Part shown: one piece after another, positions 10,846-22,559 of the stretch
Position numbering within the stretch: the stretch's first letter is position 1
How the letters are laid out: each line of letters starts with the position of its first letter
Assembly (NCBI GenBank): GCA_963995505.1
Contig: OZ023197.1
Coordinates: 13,948,475 to 14,012,474, forward strand
Direction of reading: 5' to 3'
Length of the DNA: 64,000 nucleotides
From: Hypericum androsaemum
Lineage: Eukaryota; Streptophyta; Magnoliopsida; Malpighiales; Hypericaceae
The notes under the pieces: generated by a model
What the model was told of the DNA's origin: nothing
Database searches by the model: none
Seen by the model: only the letters and a program-made list of their open reading frames with translations
Program-made: the position numbers and the translations under genes

Positions 10846-11656
10846 ATCATTAGGTTATGGAGTGAAGAAGATCTTGGTTGCATTTGAGAGCATCGAAAAT
10901 TACATAATATCTATATTTTCAGATTTTCTAAAAATGTCTAAATTATTGAGACTGGCATTTTATGATCAATATATCCTACAATATATTGTTAAATTAAATA
11001 CCATCAAATTATAAATTTGATATTCGTAAATGATAAGTTTTTGAAGTTTTATTATGACTCGGTACCTACCAAAAAGACAGGAAGAGACCGTTCCACTAGT
11101 TTCTACTTTATTGAGTTGGCCATTCTCGAACCGTCCGGGCGCACTCAAAACTGTGGGATTCCACTGCAGGTAGTGGATTTCCCAATCAATCCCTGCATGT
11201 AAGTAATCCCATCTAGTAAGTGATCACGGAGGACAACTGCCTCAATACAAGCTTCTGTTGAAGATAGAAGTCGAGTTCTGTACGATCATATTTACTGCAA
11301 AATATGTGTAGCAGTTTCATTCCTTCGTGGGTTTCATAATAGAATCGGACTGCAAAATCTTAGTTATTATCTCAACTAATCATCAACCATGATTATTGAA
11401 ATATTGAACTTGTGCCTTTGGAGATATAAACTTCTATATATTTCTAGCTTAGCTAAACGCGTCGCACATTGGCTAGCTGGGACATCCAAGTGTTACGAAA
11501 CCTTCCTACTGAGCTTAAGGAACTAATTTTGTATGATTTTTCATATATAATAAAATTATATTGATTTGGGTAATAATATTGCTGATCCAAACTGTGGGAT
11601 TCCAGTACTATTTGGAATTTTTGACATGAAATAGGGCAGGGTGGCCATTTCGCACA

Positions 11657-11820
11657 CCTCTTCAGAATCCGTGCAGCCAATGTCGGCCGGATGGGCCTGA
11701 ACCGACGGCAGCGAGCTGCCCCTGTGGTGCACCCTCAACGGGAAATGTTGACCGTATCCGACCATGTAAGATATCCTCAGTGGATTGTCCCCGAGAATAT
11801 AGTCCACCTCACAGGCCCGA
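11657..11820 (-). pseudogene. GH9 endo-1,4-beta-glucanase fragment
   Basis: The minus strand encodes [19 protein letters not shown] followed by [20 protein letters not shown] and PADIGCTDS. These correspond to the C-terminal catalytic region of plant glycosyl hydrolase family 9 cellulases, including the conserved HHRG active-site motif. Only this one exon-sized piece is present. Upstream and downstream codons do not continue the family and a stop follows. The block 2 equivalent lacks it, so it was probably carried in after the duplication. Confidence 0.75.
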
Positions 11821-12007
11821 AACCAACACAAAGACAATGTTACAAATTTTTTTAAACGATCATCATAAATACTACTTAGTATATTCAACTTCTTTAACTA
11901 TCGGAAAATATGTAGTACACATTTTTTGGGATATTATTCCAACACGAGAATGCTTAAAACAAGGGTGAGTCACGTGAAATACCATCCAATATAATAGCAC
12001 GACAACA

Positions 12008-12416
12008 AGGTTTTGAAAAACAACTCGGAGGCAGACCCAGATTTTTCATGTCCTTAAGGTTGGATTGTAAACTGGACTGAACTTTTATTTTTAAATTTTT
12101 ACTATTTTAAAATAATATATAAACTAAACAGTCTAAATATAGGTTTCAAAATCTATATTCCGATTAATTTATTTCATCTCAAGTTTACTTTTCCTGGTTG
12201 ATTTAGAGAAATCGAACTTGTGATGCAATTGTTTAATTAATTTTGTGTTGATTTCGAACAAAATCTGATCAAACCAGACAATCTGAATTAAAAAATCCAG
12301 ACGAACAGCCCAATTCGGCCAAATTTTGGGCAGTTTGGTTCGCAAAGGACGTACTAACCCCCAAACTTGATTTGTAGTCCAATCAGTAAGACCACATTTT
12401 TAAAATCAAGACAATG
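12008..12416. mobile_element. Decayed TIR element of the CAATGTTTT type, also in block 2
   Basis: The left edge (AAGGTTTTGAAAAACAACTCGG) and inverted right edge (CATTGTCTTGATTTTAAAAATG) resemble the ends of 8470-9046. The interior 'GACTGAACTTTTATTTTTAAA' and 'AAAATCTATATTC' segments recur at 33950-34290. Its presence in both duplication blocks means it predates the duplication. Confidence 0.45.
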
Positions 12417-12609
12417 TGAGCTTACAGCGAAGACTAGACATTTATTCCATATTTCTAGATACCCGTGTTCCATTGTTTAGAACATACAAACATAGTATCC
12501 CTTTTACCAATGAGTTTTTTTAGGGATAAAGTTTGCATCTCAATGCATATATTCATATTGGAAAATCTGGAAAAAAATAGAGCATCAAGAGTTTTTTTGA
12601 TTCCTTGTT

Positions 12610-13090
12610 GTAATTTTTATTATTAATTCAACTTCTACTTATAAAAAAAAAGAGTAAAGGGGAACACAAAGTTCCAATCCCCAGGGAGGTTCCCAAGTCT
12701 ACAATATTTACATACCTAGTCGACAACCTGGTTCTGTAACCTACAAATAAGCCAAAAGGAACAACGAGGAAGCAGCAAGAGGGAGTGGCGTTACTACAGG
12801 ATAAGTGGCTCCAATCTCCAATCCAACTAAGGGTGTGGAACCCTGAGGAGGAGATGAGCAATCCTGCAGTCCGTCTCCAAAGTGATGTCGACTTGCAAAA
12901 ACTCGGCCCGTATAATCTTCAATGCGAGGAGGACCGCGTGCAGCTCAGCTTCAAGGGAGGAAGAAGCTGTAACCAGAGCAGTTTGATCTTTAAGAAAGAG
13001 GCCTCGATGATTCCTGACAACCATGGCAATCCCTGATGGAGAATCGCTTCCCACCCAGGATGCATCACAGTTGATCTTCAAGCTCCCCGC
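12610..13090 (-). pseudogene. LINE remnant: RNase H-like (RVT_3) domain
   Basis: On the minus strand, 13081-12827 encodes MKINCDASWVGSDSPSGIAM, then VVRNHRG, SSSLEAELHAVLLALKII and ITLETDC. This is the RNase H-like domain at the C-terminus of plant L1-type LINE polyproteins: catalytic D in NCDASW, E in LEAELHA and D in LETDC. Frame continuity is lost after that, and the tail continues in another frame to about 12630 (SLGIGTLCSPLLFFF). The reverse transcriptase part is missing, so it is a 5'-truncated, broken copy. Confidence 0.75.
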
Positions 13091-14073
13091 TATAGGATCT
13101 TCTAATTAGTCGAAATGTGTTCAGTTTTTTTTATAATGAAACTAACCGATCTTCAAACACTCAACTGCTTGTCGAACTCGAAAATTCTGGTTAAACTTAT
13201 CACTCTCAGAGGATGGTACAAGGTAAATAATGTTGCTGGTCGATAACCAGGATGGCTGTCGAAAGTTTGCTACAGAGACTATGCAATAACTCGCGGTACG
13301 GTAATTGATAAGTAAATATCTGATGGGAGAAAAAAATTGAATATTAAATCATGTCAAAAGTAAATCAAGTTTGTTAGATCCACAAAACATAATAAGCACA
13401 CGGGGAAGCAATGATTTAAGTGCATAGCTTTATATTTATAAGAGAAGATTAATAATTTGACTTCGGATTAGTTCCATATTAAAATCCCGCAAGTGTAATA
13501 AATTTGATTTACACACAAAACAGTCGGATTATACTCACTTTAGTTGAACTCCAGTTCTGATTTCCTCATTGTCTCCTCCAAGCTTTCTCTAAAGTCCATT
13601 TCACTCTGTAGGTGTTTTCTCTGCTCCAATTACAGGTGGAGTTAGAGCGCTCAATTCTCCATGATCGATTTCTTTCACATTTCCTCGCCAACCTTCATAA
13701 CAAAAAGGTACTCGTGAGTCGAATAGGACAAGCACGATTAATATTGTTCACATGGTCGAAATTATCAGGTATCGGTCCAATATTATAGCAAATCTTTCTA
13801 AGTTAACTATTCTTTTTTCTACCTTGAATTGGTCAAAATATTCTCTCTTACTCCAAATGCTGTGGTTTAGATGGACACCAAGTGAAGGATCAAACTCACG
13901 GGTTTGGAGCTCCCGGTACTCTTGACAAAGGGCACAAGGCCTGCAGAAAAGATGGACCAAACAGTCGTTGCAAGGGCTCTCCTCCACGGCAAACTGCTGC
14001 CGTATGTGGTGGCGATACAGGCACGTGTACAAGAAGCCGCCAGCGCCGCCCGACGCCAACTCGAGAAGCGCAT

Positions 14074-14669
14074 TGAAGGGATTCCAAATGCAATCTTATA
14101 ATCATAATTATAAATATAATTGTAAGAATCTGAAAGTCATAAATTAAATATACTTATCTCTTGAAGCACAAATTCAATTTGAGAAGTATTCTTCTAAGGG
14201 TCGTGGCCGTTGTAACGGAAGCTGTAACGGAAGCTTTGTCACTAGTAATCTTACTCACGAACTTATTCAAAGTAAGATTAATTTTCATGGACTAGATGCC
14301 ACTAGAGGTCGAGAGTGTGTAGGTTATATTTATCACACGAAGATGAAGCCATCGCTTCACTTCGTAACCTTGAAGAAGAAGAAGCATTCGCTTCTATTTT
14401 TATCAAAAGAAGAAGTCGTATGCTTCCCTTTTCATGTTCCAGGAGATGATCCCATCACTGAGGGATCAATATACCTTTTATTTTTAACACCCACCGCTTC
14501 ATCTTTTGTCCCTTTAAAGGAATAAAGCCAGCCACATAATAGTGTGGCTTGGCATCACATGATGCCACCATATCTAAGTGTCATCTTGACACATGTCAAG
14601 CATATGACATTTAGATAATTCATACCCACTTGGTACTACTTGGATTAACATGGGTGTAAATATCTAACA
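14074..14669 (-). repeat. 3' LTR of the degenerate copia element
   Basis: 596 bp, aligned in order with 21765-22336. It carries an extra tandem 'GTAACGGAAGCT' unit and a 'CTAAGGGTCGTGG' segment near 14200 where the other LTR reads ATTCACAGAGCC. Scattered point differences show that considerable time has passed since insertion. Confidence 0.88.
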
Positions 14670-14999
14670 TCTCTCACTCACACATGATTGATAATAATTA
14701 ATTCACTCTCTCAATTCATGTTGGCATATACCGTACGACCAGCATATATCGAGTGCACGTTAGCTAAACCCAAGAGCACATATCGGCCACATGGATGATA
14801 GCATCTCGATTAACACCTCCATTACATATAGTATGCCTTATCATATGTCTTATCTCGCATTCATGGTTTCCACATGTGATTTCAAAATAATCTATTCGTG
14901 TTCACTATTGTGTTGCTCACAACATAATAGGCCACGAAGCTTCTAGAATGTGATCGATAATAACCTTCTCCCTTAACAATATTCTTTCCATCATGATTC

Positions 15000-16480
15000 A
15001 GCCTGTTTTTCCAGTCAGCCTTGCCGGGTTGCATCTAACCATGACCCTTTAAAGACTTTCCAAGCTAGCAGCACTGAATCATACTTCCAGAATATGTTTA
15101 GGATCTTAAGGATAAAATTCCGGAAACCATAGTTTTCGGACCTGGTCTCACACTAGGGAAATTGAAATCACTTATTAATAAAAAAATTGCCCATCCATCG
15201 GTGGACAAGCACACATGACACGATCCATGTGTTATGGTGATCTTTCCCCTAAAAAGTAGCACATGTCTTCCAAATAACACCATACTAGAGTATCATCCTC
15301 GATATTTTTGAACATCGGCCTTAGTCTACTCAAAGACTACTCTAGGCTATCAAAACAGAATTATGATAAGTTTCACTTACTTCTTACCACCGGATTTTGC
15401 ATAATCCTATAAGATCTCATAACTTATTTAATGCAAACCCAATTGCTTGCACCATAATTAATCTTGCACTTTAACAAGACCACTCTCGTACTTAAGCAAG
15501 ACATCATTCTCATTTTAGAAAAGGCACTCGACATTTTAATGATGTTCTAAAACTGCCTCATCCCAATCAAGAATCAACTCTTTGACTCCAACTGAGGTAA
15601 ACACCCGTGTGAGTGGGCTACTTCTCTATCCGCCATGCATTAGAGTAAATGTCACTCAAATTAATATTTACACATGTATTGCTGACATAGCATCAAGTTC
15701 CATTGAATAGCGAATTCAACAGATGCTATACAAGCAAAAATAACTCACTCGCAAATCCTGGGACCTGGCATATTTCTCAAACACATCCAGAGTTATATCC
15801 TTGGATCTGCCTTCATATCTCACGTAGATATGTGTTTCATGCTCACTTCTTTACACACAACTATTTCGCAAAGAATCCGCTCACTGATTCTCTTGAGGTA
15901 GTTAGGGATAAATAGATTAAGACTCTTCTTAATGATATCACTTCTTACACAGCAGCTACAGAAGCAAATTAGTCTGCCCCTATAGCTCATTAGGAGATAG
16001 ACACAAGTCTATTTATAGCTACTCTACGAGATAGCTACTCCAATTAGCAAGAATAAATCCTGATATGAATTCTCATTCATCCACATCTCGTGCCCAATAG
16101 GCATTAGTATAACCCCTCAATATTAAGTCTTGACCTCAATAACCCAATGATGATTCTATAATCATTTTCGAGTACTTCATAATTTCCTTGACCGCTTGTC
16201 AATGTGCTATGGTTGGATTGAAATAATCTATAGTATTCATTTAAAGGACATCCATCACATCCTTTAACTCCTGAGGTATTTTTGGATAAAAGTCTTTATT
16301 CAGAAAATGATCTTTTGACTACTAGGGCATACTGGAGATTGCTGTCATTACATTTAAATTGTCAAACTCAAACAATTTCTCGAAATCTTAATTTTGAATA
16401 TCTAATCAACCTCTCTCATATCTTTTATTTCAAAATTGGTCGAAAATTACATTTTGACATCGTTAAGATATTTTCAGTCA
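15000..16480 (-). other. Decayed 3' internal region of the copia element
   Basis: Downstream of the reverse transcriptase remnant the minus strand should hold the RNase H region. I see only AT-rich sequence with frequent stops and no motif I can defend. Nothing else was recognised here. Confidence 0.5.
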
Positions 16481-16493
16481 ATTTCGGCTATTT

Positions 16494-16795
16494 AATGTCA
16501 TCTACACATAATATACAATGACAAACTTTTTCAAGAGCATTTAATGTAGAAGTCACAGTAATCGTCAATCAATTCCAAATTATCCGACACACTCGAATTA
16601 TGATCGAATTACGAAACGACGAGTACAACAGTGTCTCGAAGGCTGTGTGAGGTCATCAACTAATCTCAACAATTAGCAAATTTTATATTTGCTACCTCAT
16701 TTTGTTGGATGTAACTCTCTGGTTGAACCATATAGGCTTCTCCACCGAGAAGTACAGCCTTTACATCCATTTGATGTAGCTCTAGATCAAATAAG
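16494..16795 (-). pseudogene. Copia reverse transcriptase remnant
   Basis: The minus strand near 16795-16707 encodes DLELHQMDVKAVLLGGEAY, the copia RT motif around the first catalytic Asp ([13 protein letters not shown] in active elements). Further on, 16517-16494 encodes ILCVDDIK, a decayed form of the catalytic YVDD box. Stops and frame changes lie between them, so no active enzyme is encoded. Confidence 0.8.
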
Positions 16796-17849
16796 TCATT
16801 ATAGCCAAAATAAATTTAAAAAGGTATGAATCTCACAACAACCGAGAATGACTTCTCATAGTCAATTTCTTCACGTTGTGTGAATTCAATGACAACTAAG
16901 CGAATCTTTTACGCTTAATCCCGAGAATCTATTAATTCTCAAATTGTGCCACTTAGGTAGGTCAATATTCAACCAGTTCTTAAACATGGTTTGGTTTTAT
17001 AAAAGTCATAACTTTCTTCATTGTTTTAACTAATTTATTCTAATTAGGAACCGATAGAGCATAAAAAATATTCTTATGTTCATTCTCAACTTATAAGATT
17101 TGCTAAAAAGAATCTCACTTGTATCTTTATTCAAGAGAGCATTTCCAACACCTTCGACCTCAAGTCGTCTGTGTGAAATTTTTTATTCTTTTAGCTCCAC
17201 GAATTTCTGGTTTTCATGAATATCTCATATATCCATCGTAACCAGGTATCGTATCCTACAAAAGTAGTATTCTAAACTTTTACTGAAATTTAGAATTCTA
17301 CTCCCACTGAGACGAAGATCAATCATACTCTCACTGAGATGAAGATCAATTCATACTCCTAATGAGATGAAGATCCATTGGATCATGAATTTTTGGATCA
17401 GCTGGAGATGGTACATCATCATTTACCTCCTCTAAAATTCTCCCACTCGAAAGGAGTGATCCAGATAATTCTAACTCATCAGTTTCAAACAAGGCAGGTC
17501 GTTAGTCTCCTCTCCCAATTTAGGAAACTTATTTTCCAAAAATGTGATATCTTGTAACTTATGTCACTTTTCCATCGCGTTGTTCGCTGACAAACACGTA
17601 TCTCATAGATACTTGCGAGTATTATACAAAGATACTCTTTGTAGACACTCACTCAGATGGACGTTAGAAAATTTACTCTCACAGTCTTAAGTAGCTTAGA
17701 TCGAACTTTCGACCTATCTACATCTGGTGAGGAGTATGAGTGGCACACTTAGAGGGCACACAAGTTAGAACATATGTGGCGGTATGGAGCGCATCTCCAT
17801 TAAAAGATATAGGCTAATTTTCCTCCGCTATCATATGTCTAACCGTATC

Positions 17850-17930
17850 AAGAAGAATTCAGTTCCTTTTTTTTTGCTATCTCATTCAATTGAGGTGTGC
17901 AGGGAATGAACAACTTATGTTCAATTCATT
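17850..17930 (-). pseudogene. Copia integrase remnant
   Basis: The minus strand encodes IPCTPQLNEIAKKKELNSS followed by a stop. It aligns with the conserved copia integrase motif around TPQQNGVAERKN. It lies upstream of the reverse transcriptase remnant on the minus strand, as expected for copia. A further ~30-bp triple repeat (ACTGAGATGAAGATCAAT) lies at about 17300-17375. Confidence 0.7.
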
Positions 17931-18856
17931 TCTCATCACATGAAAATTTAAATAAAAAAATCTTACTCATGGTCACGATCAATTCGTAAGGTGATCTTCT
18001 AATCTACTTGATTCTCAATATGATTCACGAATGTCTTGAAGTTACACGAAACTTCAGACTTGCGAGAAATCAAATATATATGACCACACCTAAATATAGT
18101 CATCTATTAAATGTGATGAAATAATAATAGGCCCCATGCCTTGCCCTTACATTCACTCGACCACATACGTCAGAATGAATTAATTGCACTGAACAACCAT
18201 ATCTAGTTATTCTACCAAATGGCTCTCATTAAGATTTTTCCATCTAGAAATGTTAGCATGTGGGCAAATTTAGCCTTCTCTAAATACTCTTAAGTCCTGC
18301 CTACCCAAGACAAGTCATGCGTTCCTGGCCAATATGACCCAGTTTAGAATATCTCAACATAACATCATCTCGAGATGTTAGCAGAGTTATGATCACGAAA
18401 AAACTATCATTATGTTAATCTCACATATCAACATCCATGATGAGACCATTCATTAAATAACTAGAACGAGTAAAGACTTATCCAAAAATTAACAAAGTGT
18501 GAGGTACTTAGTCATCCAACAGAAACTAAGAGTCATTGAAAATTCAAACAGACATTAAATTCTGTGAATTTCTTAGAGTATATAGCACGGTATATAGAAG
18601 TACGATACGTAGGCTCAATCTGCATGAGCCAACCCTTTTAACTTCTACGCGTGTGTATATATATACCAACATAAATAGAACTTGCTCCAGTTGGTACTCA
18701 TCGAAATTTGACAAAGATTTCACGTTTCTTTGTCACATGGCCGGTCTCTATTGAATTTGTCACACACAATTAAGTGAGATTCAATTAGAAGGATGGAACT
18801 AGACACATTTAATTCACTCGTAAGCGAGTTAAATGAGCGTCTCGTCTCTATGGCAG

Positions 18857-18905
18857 TGCAACCTATTGCAAAGTGCCCTTTCATTTGACAGTTAAAATAT
18901 TTCGG
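18857..18905 (-). pseudogene. Gag zinc-knuckle remnant
   Basis: The minus strand reads PKYFNCQMKGHFAIGC, matching the CCHC zinc knuckle of copia Gag (C-x2-C-x4-H-x4-C) with the first Cys replaced by Tyr. It is placed correctly between the leader and the integrase remnant. It is non-functional. Confidence 0.65.
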
Positions 18906-21401
18906 CTCTGAAATGTTAGACCTTTAGGTTTCTCTCACCCTCAGAACTCTTCTTTCGGGTTGAGTCCGGATTAAGTTAGTTCAGTTTTACTCTTTTATTT
19001 TCCAGAAATTCTATTTGCCTTCACCACAATGACCAACCTTGATATTGCTCCCACTGGAACAAACACTAGTCTCATACACTAAAGGATGGACTTTGATGGC
19101 TAAGAGGCGACCCTCTTTAAGCTGAAGGTGACAGTCCGCATTCATGAAATGCCATAACATTATCAACATGCATTTAGGTCATTCACATGACCCGATCTTG
19201 TAGGCATGGAAAGGTTTGGATTTCATGTTCAACATTGAACAGGTGGCCAGCCATAGCTAGCTTGCTGATCACACAGGACATCTCACATAGACACCTGTTC
19301 GTTAAGTGATCAACACTTTTATTGAGTACATCCTCAAACTAGACTATAATCACATCAATAGCCCCAAGAACGTATTGTTCTTTTAGCACATAGCTATTCA
19401 CATAGCTTTGAGAAATTATAAAGTTGTGTGTCAAGAATCATTTCAGCAATACTATAATTTACTAAGCATTCATAACTTTTAACTTGTATTAAAGTTCTCA
19501 ACTAATCTCGAATTCGAAGAAAGTAGCGGGCATGCTAACCCTCACCCTCCGAGAATTAATTTCAAACGTTAAATGTCAAAAGTTCTTCGCTTAGTAAATT
19601 CAAGTAGATATTTCTCATGGTTATAATCACGCGATTAAATAAACACTTTATTTAATCGAGAACATATGTCTTTATTGTACGATAAAATAACTATGAAAAT
19701 ACTCGAAGTTCTAAACATAACTGTTCTAGAAACTTCCAACACGACCTAACATAATTTCAAATGACTCACACAAAATTGGGAGGGTCTAAAATACATGACT
19801 TGGACTGGCAGTAATTCGATGATACTTGTGGCACTAGGATATAGAAATCTGTAAACACATTCCTTAGTGCTAAAGCAACGTACTCGTCATCCACTTGGCA
19901 ATTCCATTTGTGCATTAAAGACAATTTCCTCAGAAACTCTCCTTCCGCTCAAATATCCAATTAGACATTTCAAAAAAAATGCCTTTATATGTGTCACATC
20001 AAAGATGTAGGAAAAACTTAGATATTTCCTTTCATCTTCATCCTCATTAGAAGATGCTTGAATATTGTGCGCCAATCTGGTTCGCGATCATAATCTCAAG
20101 TCTAGAGACTCTTGTATCTTTTTGTGAACAAAAAATTATGTGCTCTTCTAGCACTTTTCTACTATCCTTATACTCCCTCCACCAGATACGACACTCCAAT
20201 ATCTTGCCACCATGTTGCGTACAATCGCAATACGTGCTTTGAAATAAAAATACGAGTGGAGATATTATAATTATTTTTTTAACGTCATCGTAAACGTGCA
20301 ACACGATGCAGAAACTTTGGGTGAATACTTTATTTCTCCCATGGATTAAAAATCTTAATTTTAAATCTAAACGATGATGTCACATATTAAAGATATGTCA
20401 CAATTTGGCTTTCACGCGTGATCAATAGGTCATGTTCAATTTTCTATTTTATCAGTACACATACTTCAAAACATATTTGAAAAATTAATTTATATATTTT
20501 TCAGACACTTCTAAAAAATATTAGGTTTGTCAAAAATTATCGTAATAATTTTTCAAACCAACATGGTTATTCGTATAATTTTTAATTTAAGGAGGGTCCA
20601 TATTGACTTAGGAACTATTTAAGTCAATTTAATATCCAAATCAGGCCCAAAAAACTAACATGGAAAGTCCATCAGCCCATGGAGCCCTCGTTAACTTTTC
20701 AATTCAGTCAACACAGGTTAGGTTGGGGTTTATAGCATCAGGCCCACGGGCCTTCTACCACTCTGGCCCAAATAAAATTAACTGACCCAGATTTCACAAA
20801 ATCCGACCCACCCTTAATTCGGCCCAATCCGAATTTTGGTTTTTTTTTATTTTACAAATTCGTATAGGGCTCAGGCCCGTACGAATTTTTAATTGGGTCC
20901 AAACTTTCCCAAAAAATCTAGCCCACCCAGAAATTATCCCAATCCCGAAAATTAGGGGTTCCAAAAAAAATTCCATTTTCATTCCCGGAGAGCCGTCAGC
21001 TCCCCCGTTGACCTCCACCGGTCACGTCTTGCCGGCGAGCTCGACCTCGGTGCTCCTCTTTACCGTGGCGTCGACTCGTCGTCGTGCAGCGCCTAGCATC
21101 GCGGCGTCCATGTGGTGCGACCTTCTCACCCCTCCGGAATGTCAAGCCGCGACGTTCTCCTGCGCGGTCGTCGCTTCTCGTCGAGCGTCGTCGCTCGTGG
21201 AAGCTACGTTGATTTGTTGTGACCAGCTGAGATCTGATGCGATATCGTCGACGGTTATCGACAATAATCAAGTTCTTTGATGAGAATCGGGAAGAGAACG
21301 TGGGATAAAACTCTCTGATTCGGGAAATTAGGGTTCTAACCGGATTTGGGGATTTTTGTGACTAATTACAAATTAGTCCTGTATATTTCCTTGCGTGTGC
21401 A

Positions 21402-21575
21402 AATAAGGACAGCTTCCTTATTCGCTGTCAGCGCGCAGAATATCAGTTTAATCCCTATGTATTTTATGCGTTTACGAATAAGGACAATCTCCTTATACGC
21501 TTTCAGAGTGCAACAATTGCAGTTTAATACCTAGAGGTTTCATGTGTATGCGAATAAGGATATAATCCTTTTCCG
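21402..21575 (-). repeat. Three ~75-bp repeats with AATAAGGA stems in the copia leader
   Basis: AATAAGGA starts at 21402, 21477 and 21553, a spacing of 75-76 bp. In the first unit it is followed after 5 bases by its exact complement TCCTTATT; in the others the inverted partner is partial. The repeats lie between the PBS and the coding remnants, i.e. in the transcribed leader of the element. Confidence 0.7.
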
Positions 21576-21750
21576 CGTTTCGTGCGCAATTACACATAGA
21601 ACCCTACGAGTTTCAAATTATTTCAGGCAAGGACAACAGTAGGTTTCTAAATTAAAACCTATACCAAAAATCCGATTTCTGAACTCAGAAATTTTACAAA
21701 AAACATTTTCTTTGTAAAAATTATTCTAAAACCAAAACAGAGCTTCATAT

Positions 21751-21764
21751 GGCTCTGATACCAA
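21751..21764 (-). other. Primer binding site, initiator tRNA-Met type
   Basis: The plus strand reads GGCTCTGATACCA, which is the 3' end of plant initiator tRNA-Met. On the minus strand this is the TGGTATCAGAGCC primer binding site directly after the LTR end. It fixes the element's orientation. Confidence 0.85.
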
Positions 21765-22336
21765 TGAAGAGATTCCAAATGCAATCTTATAATCATAATT
21801 ATAAATATAATTGCAAAAATCTGAAAACCATAAATTAAATATACTTATCTCTTGAAGTACATATTCAATTTGAGAAGTATTATTCACAGAGCCGTTGTAA
21901 CGGAAGCTTTGTCACTGGTAATCTTACTCACGAACTTATTTGAAGTAAGATTAATTTCCACGGACTAGATGCCACTAGAGGTCGAGAGTGTGTGGGTTAT
22001 ATTTATCACACGAAGCCATCGCTTCACTTCGTAACCTTGAAGAAGAAGAAGCATTCGCTTCTAATTTTATCAAAGGAAGAAGTCGTATGCTTCCCTTTTC
22101 ATGTTCCAGGAGATGATCCCATAACTCAGGGATTAATATGCCTTTTATTTTTAACACCCACCGCTTCATCTTTTGTCCCTTTAAAGGAATAAAGCGAGCC
22201 ACATAATAGTGTGGCGTGGCATCACATGATGCCACCATATCTAAGTGTCATCTTGACACATGCCAAACATATGACATTTAGATAATTCATACCCACTTGG
22301 TACTACTTAGATCAACATGGGTGTAAATATTTAACA
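21765..22336 (-). repeat. 5' LTR of the degenerate copia element
   Basis: 572 bp with TG...CA ends, next to the PBS. The flanking TGCAT is the right-hand target duplication and lies within exon 3 of PLAC8 copy B. Confidence 0.88.
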
Positions 22337-22559
22337 TGCATAAAGAGCTCCGCTCCAGGCACAAGCTGGGAGAATGAACATGTACATGCAGAGTACGTGT
22401 TTAATTATAAAAACCAAAAGAATCGTTGAAATTAAGGTGTTTATTTATTTATTTATGAAAGGTGGGCCAAATTCGTACATGTTGTTCCTTCGTCGACAAT
22501 CTCAGCAATTTGTCCGAATGTAATCCACGGACACCAACAGGTGATGCAACCTGAAAAAC

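Larger units (their letters stand above)
3990..12510. repeat. Segmental duplication block 1
   Basis: Anchor sequences occur in the same order here and at 24738-34420: 'AGATAGATGGGAGTTGGTCC' (4290 and 25970), PLAC8 gene copies A and C, 'TGATTTGGGTATAAAATTGCTGACCCA' split over 9375 and 31535, 'GAGACAAGGAATCTG' (9951 and 32027), 'GTTAGAAACTGAAGT' (10387 and 32266), 'GAGTTGGCCATTCTCG' (11113 and 33760) and 'AGAACATACAAAC' near 12480 and 34390. Divergence is clear and each copy has private insertions. Boundaries are approximate. Confidence 0.8.
14074..22336 (-). mobile_element. Degenerate full-length Ty1/copia retrotransposon
   Basis: Two LTRs (14074-14669 and 21765-22336) in direct orientation begin TGTTA and end TTCA on the minus strand. 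The flanks are CGCAT on the left and TGCAT on the right (plus strand), a 5-bp target duplication with one C/T difference at a CpG. A PBS abuts the upstream LTR and a purine-rich tract (GTGAGTGAGAGA) abuts the downstream one. Order on the minus strand is zinc knuckle, integrase, reverse transcriptase, the copia order. Coding parts are riddled with stops. It inserted in exon 3 of PLAC8 copy B. Confidence 0.9.
13601..22550 (-). pseudogene. PLAC8/PCR gene copy B, split by a copia element
   Basis: Minus-strand exon 2 is 22550-22479 ([18 protein letters not shown], 72 nt, the same length as in copy A). Exon 3 begins at 22365, is cut at the insertion site, and resumes at 14073-13879 with [18 protein letters not shown] and QEYREL. 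Exon 4 is 13692-13601 (starts GWRGNVKEIDHGE, 29 codons plus stop after the split Gly). Splice sites and phases match copy A, and the frame is uninterrupted when the retroelement and one target copy are ignored. Exon 1 was not found within about 1 kb upstream, where repeats lie. The gene was probably functional before the insertion and is now disrupted. Transcription of the 3' half is possible but unsupported. Confidence 0.85.
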
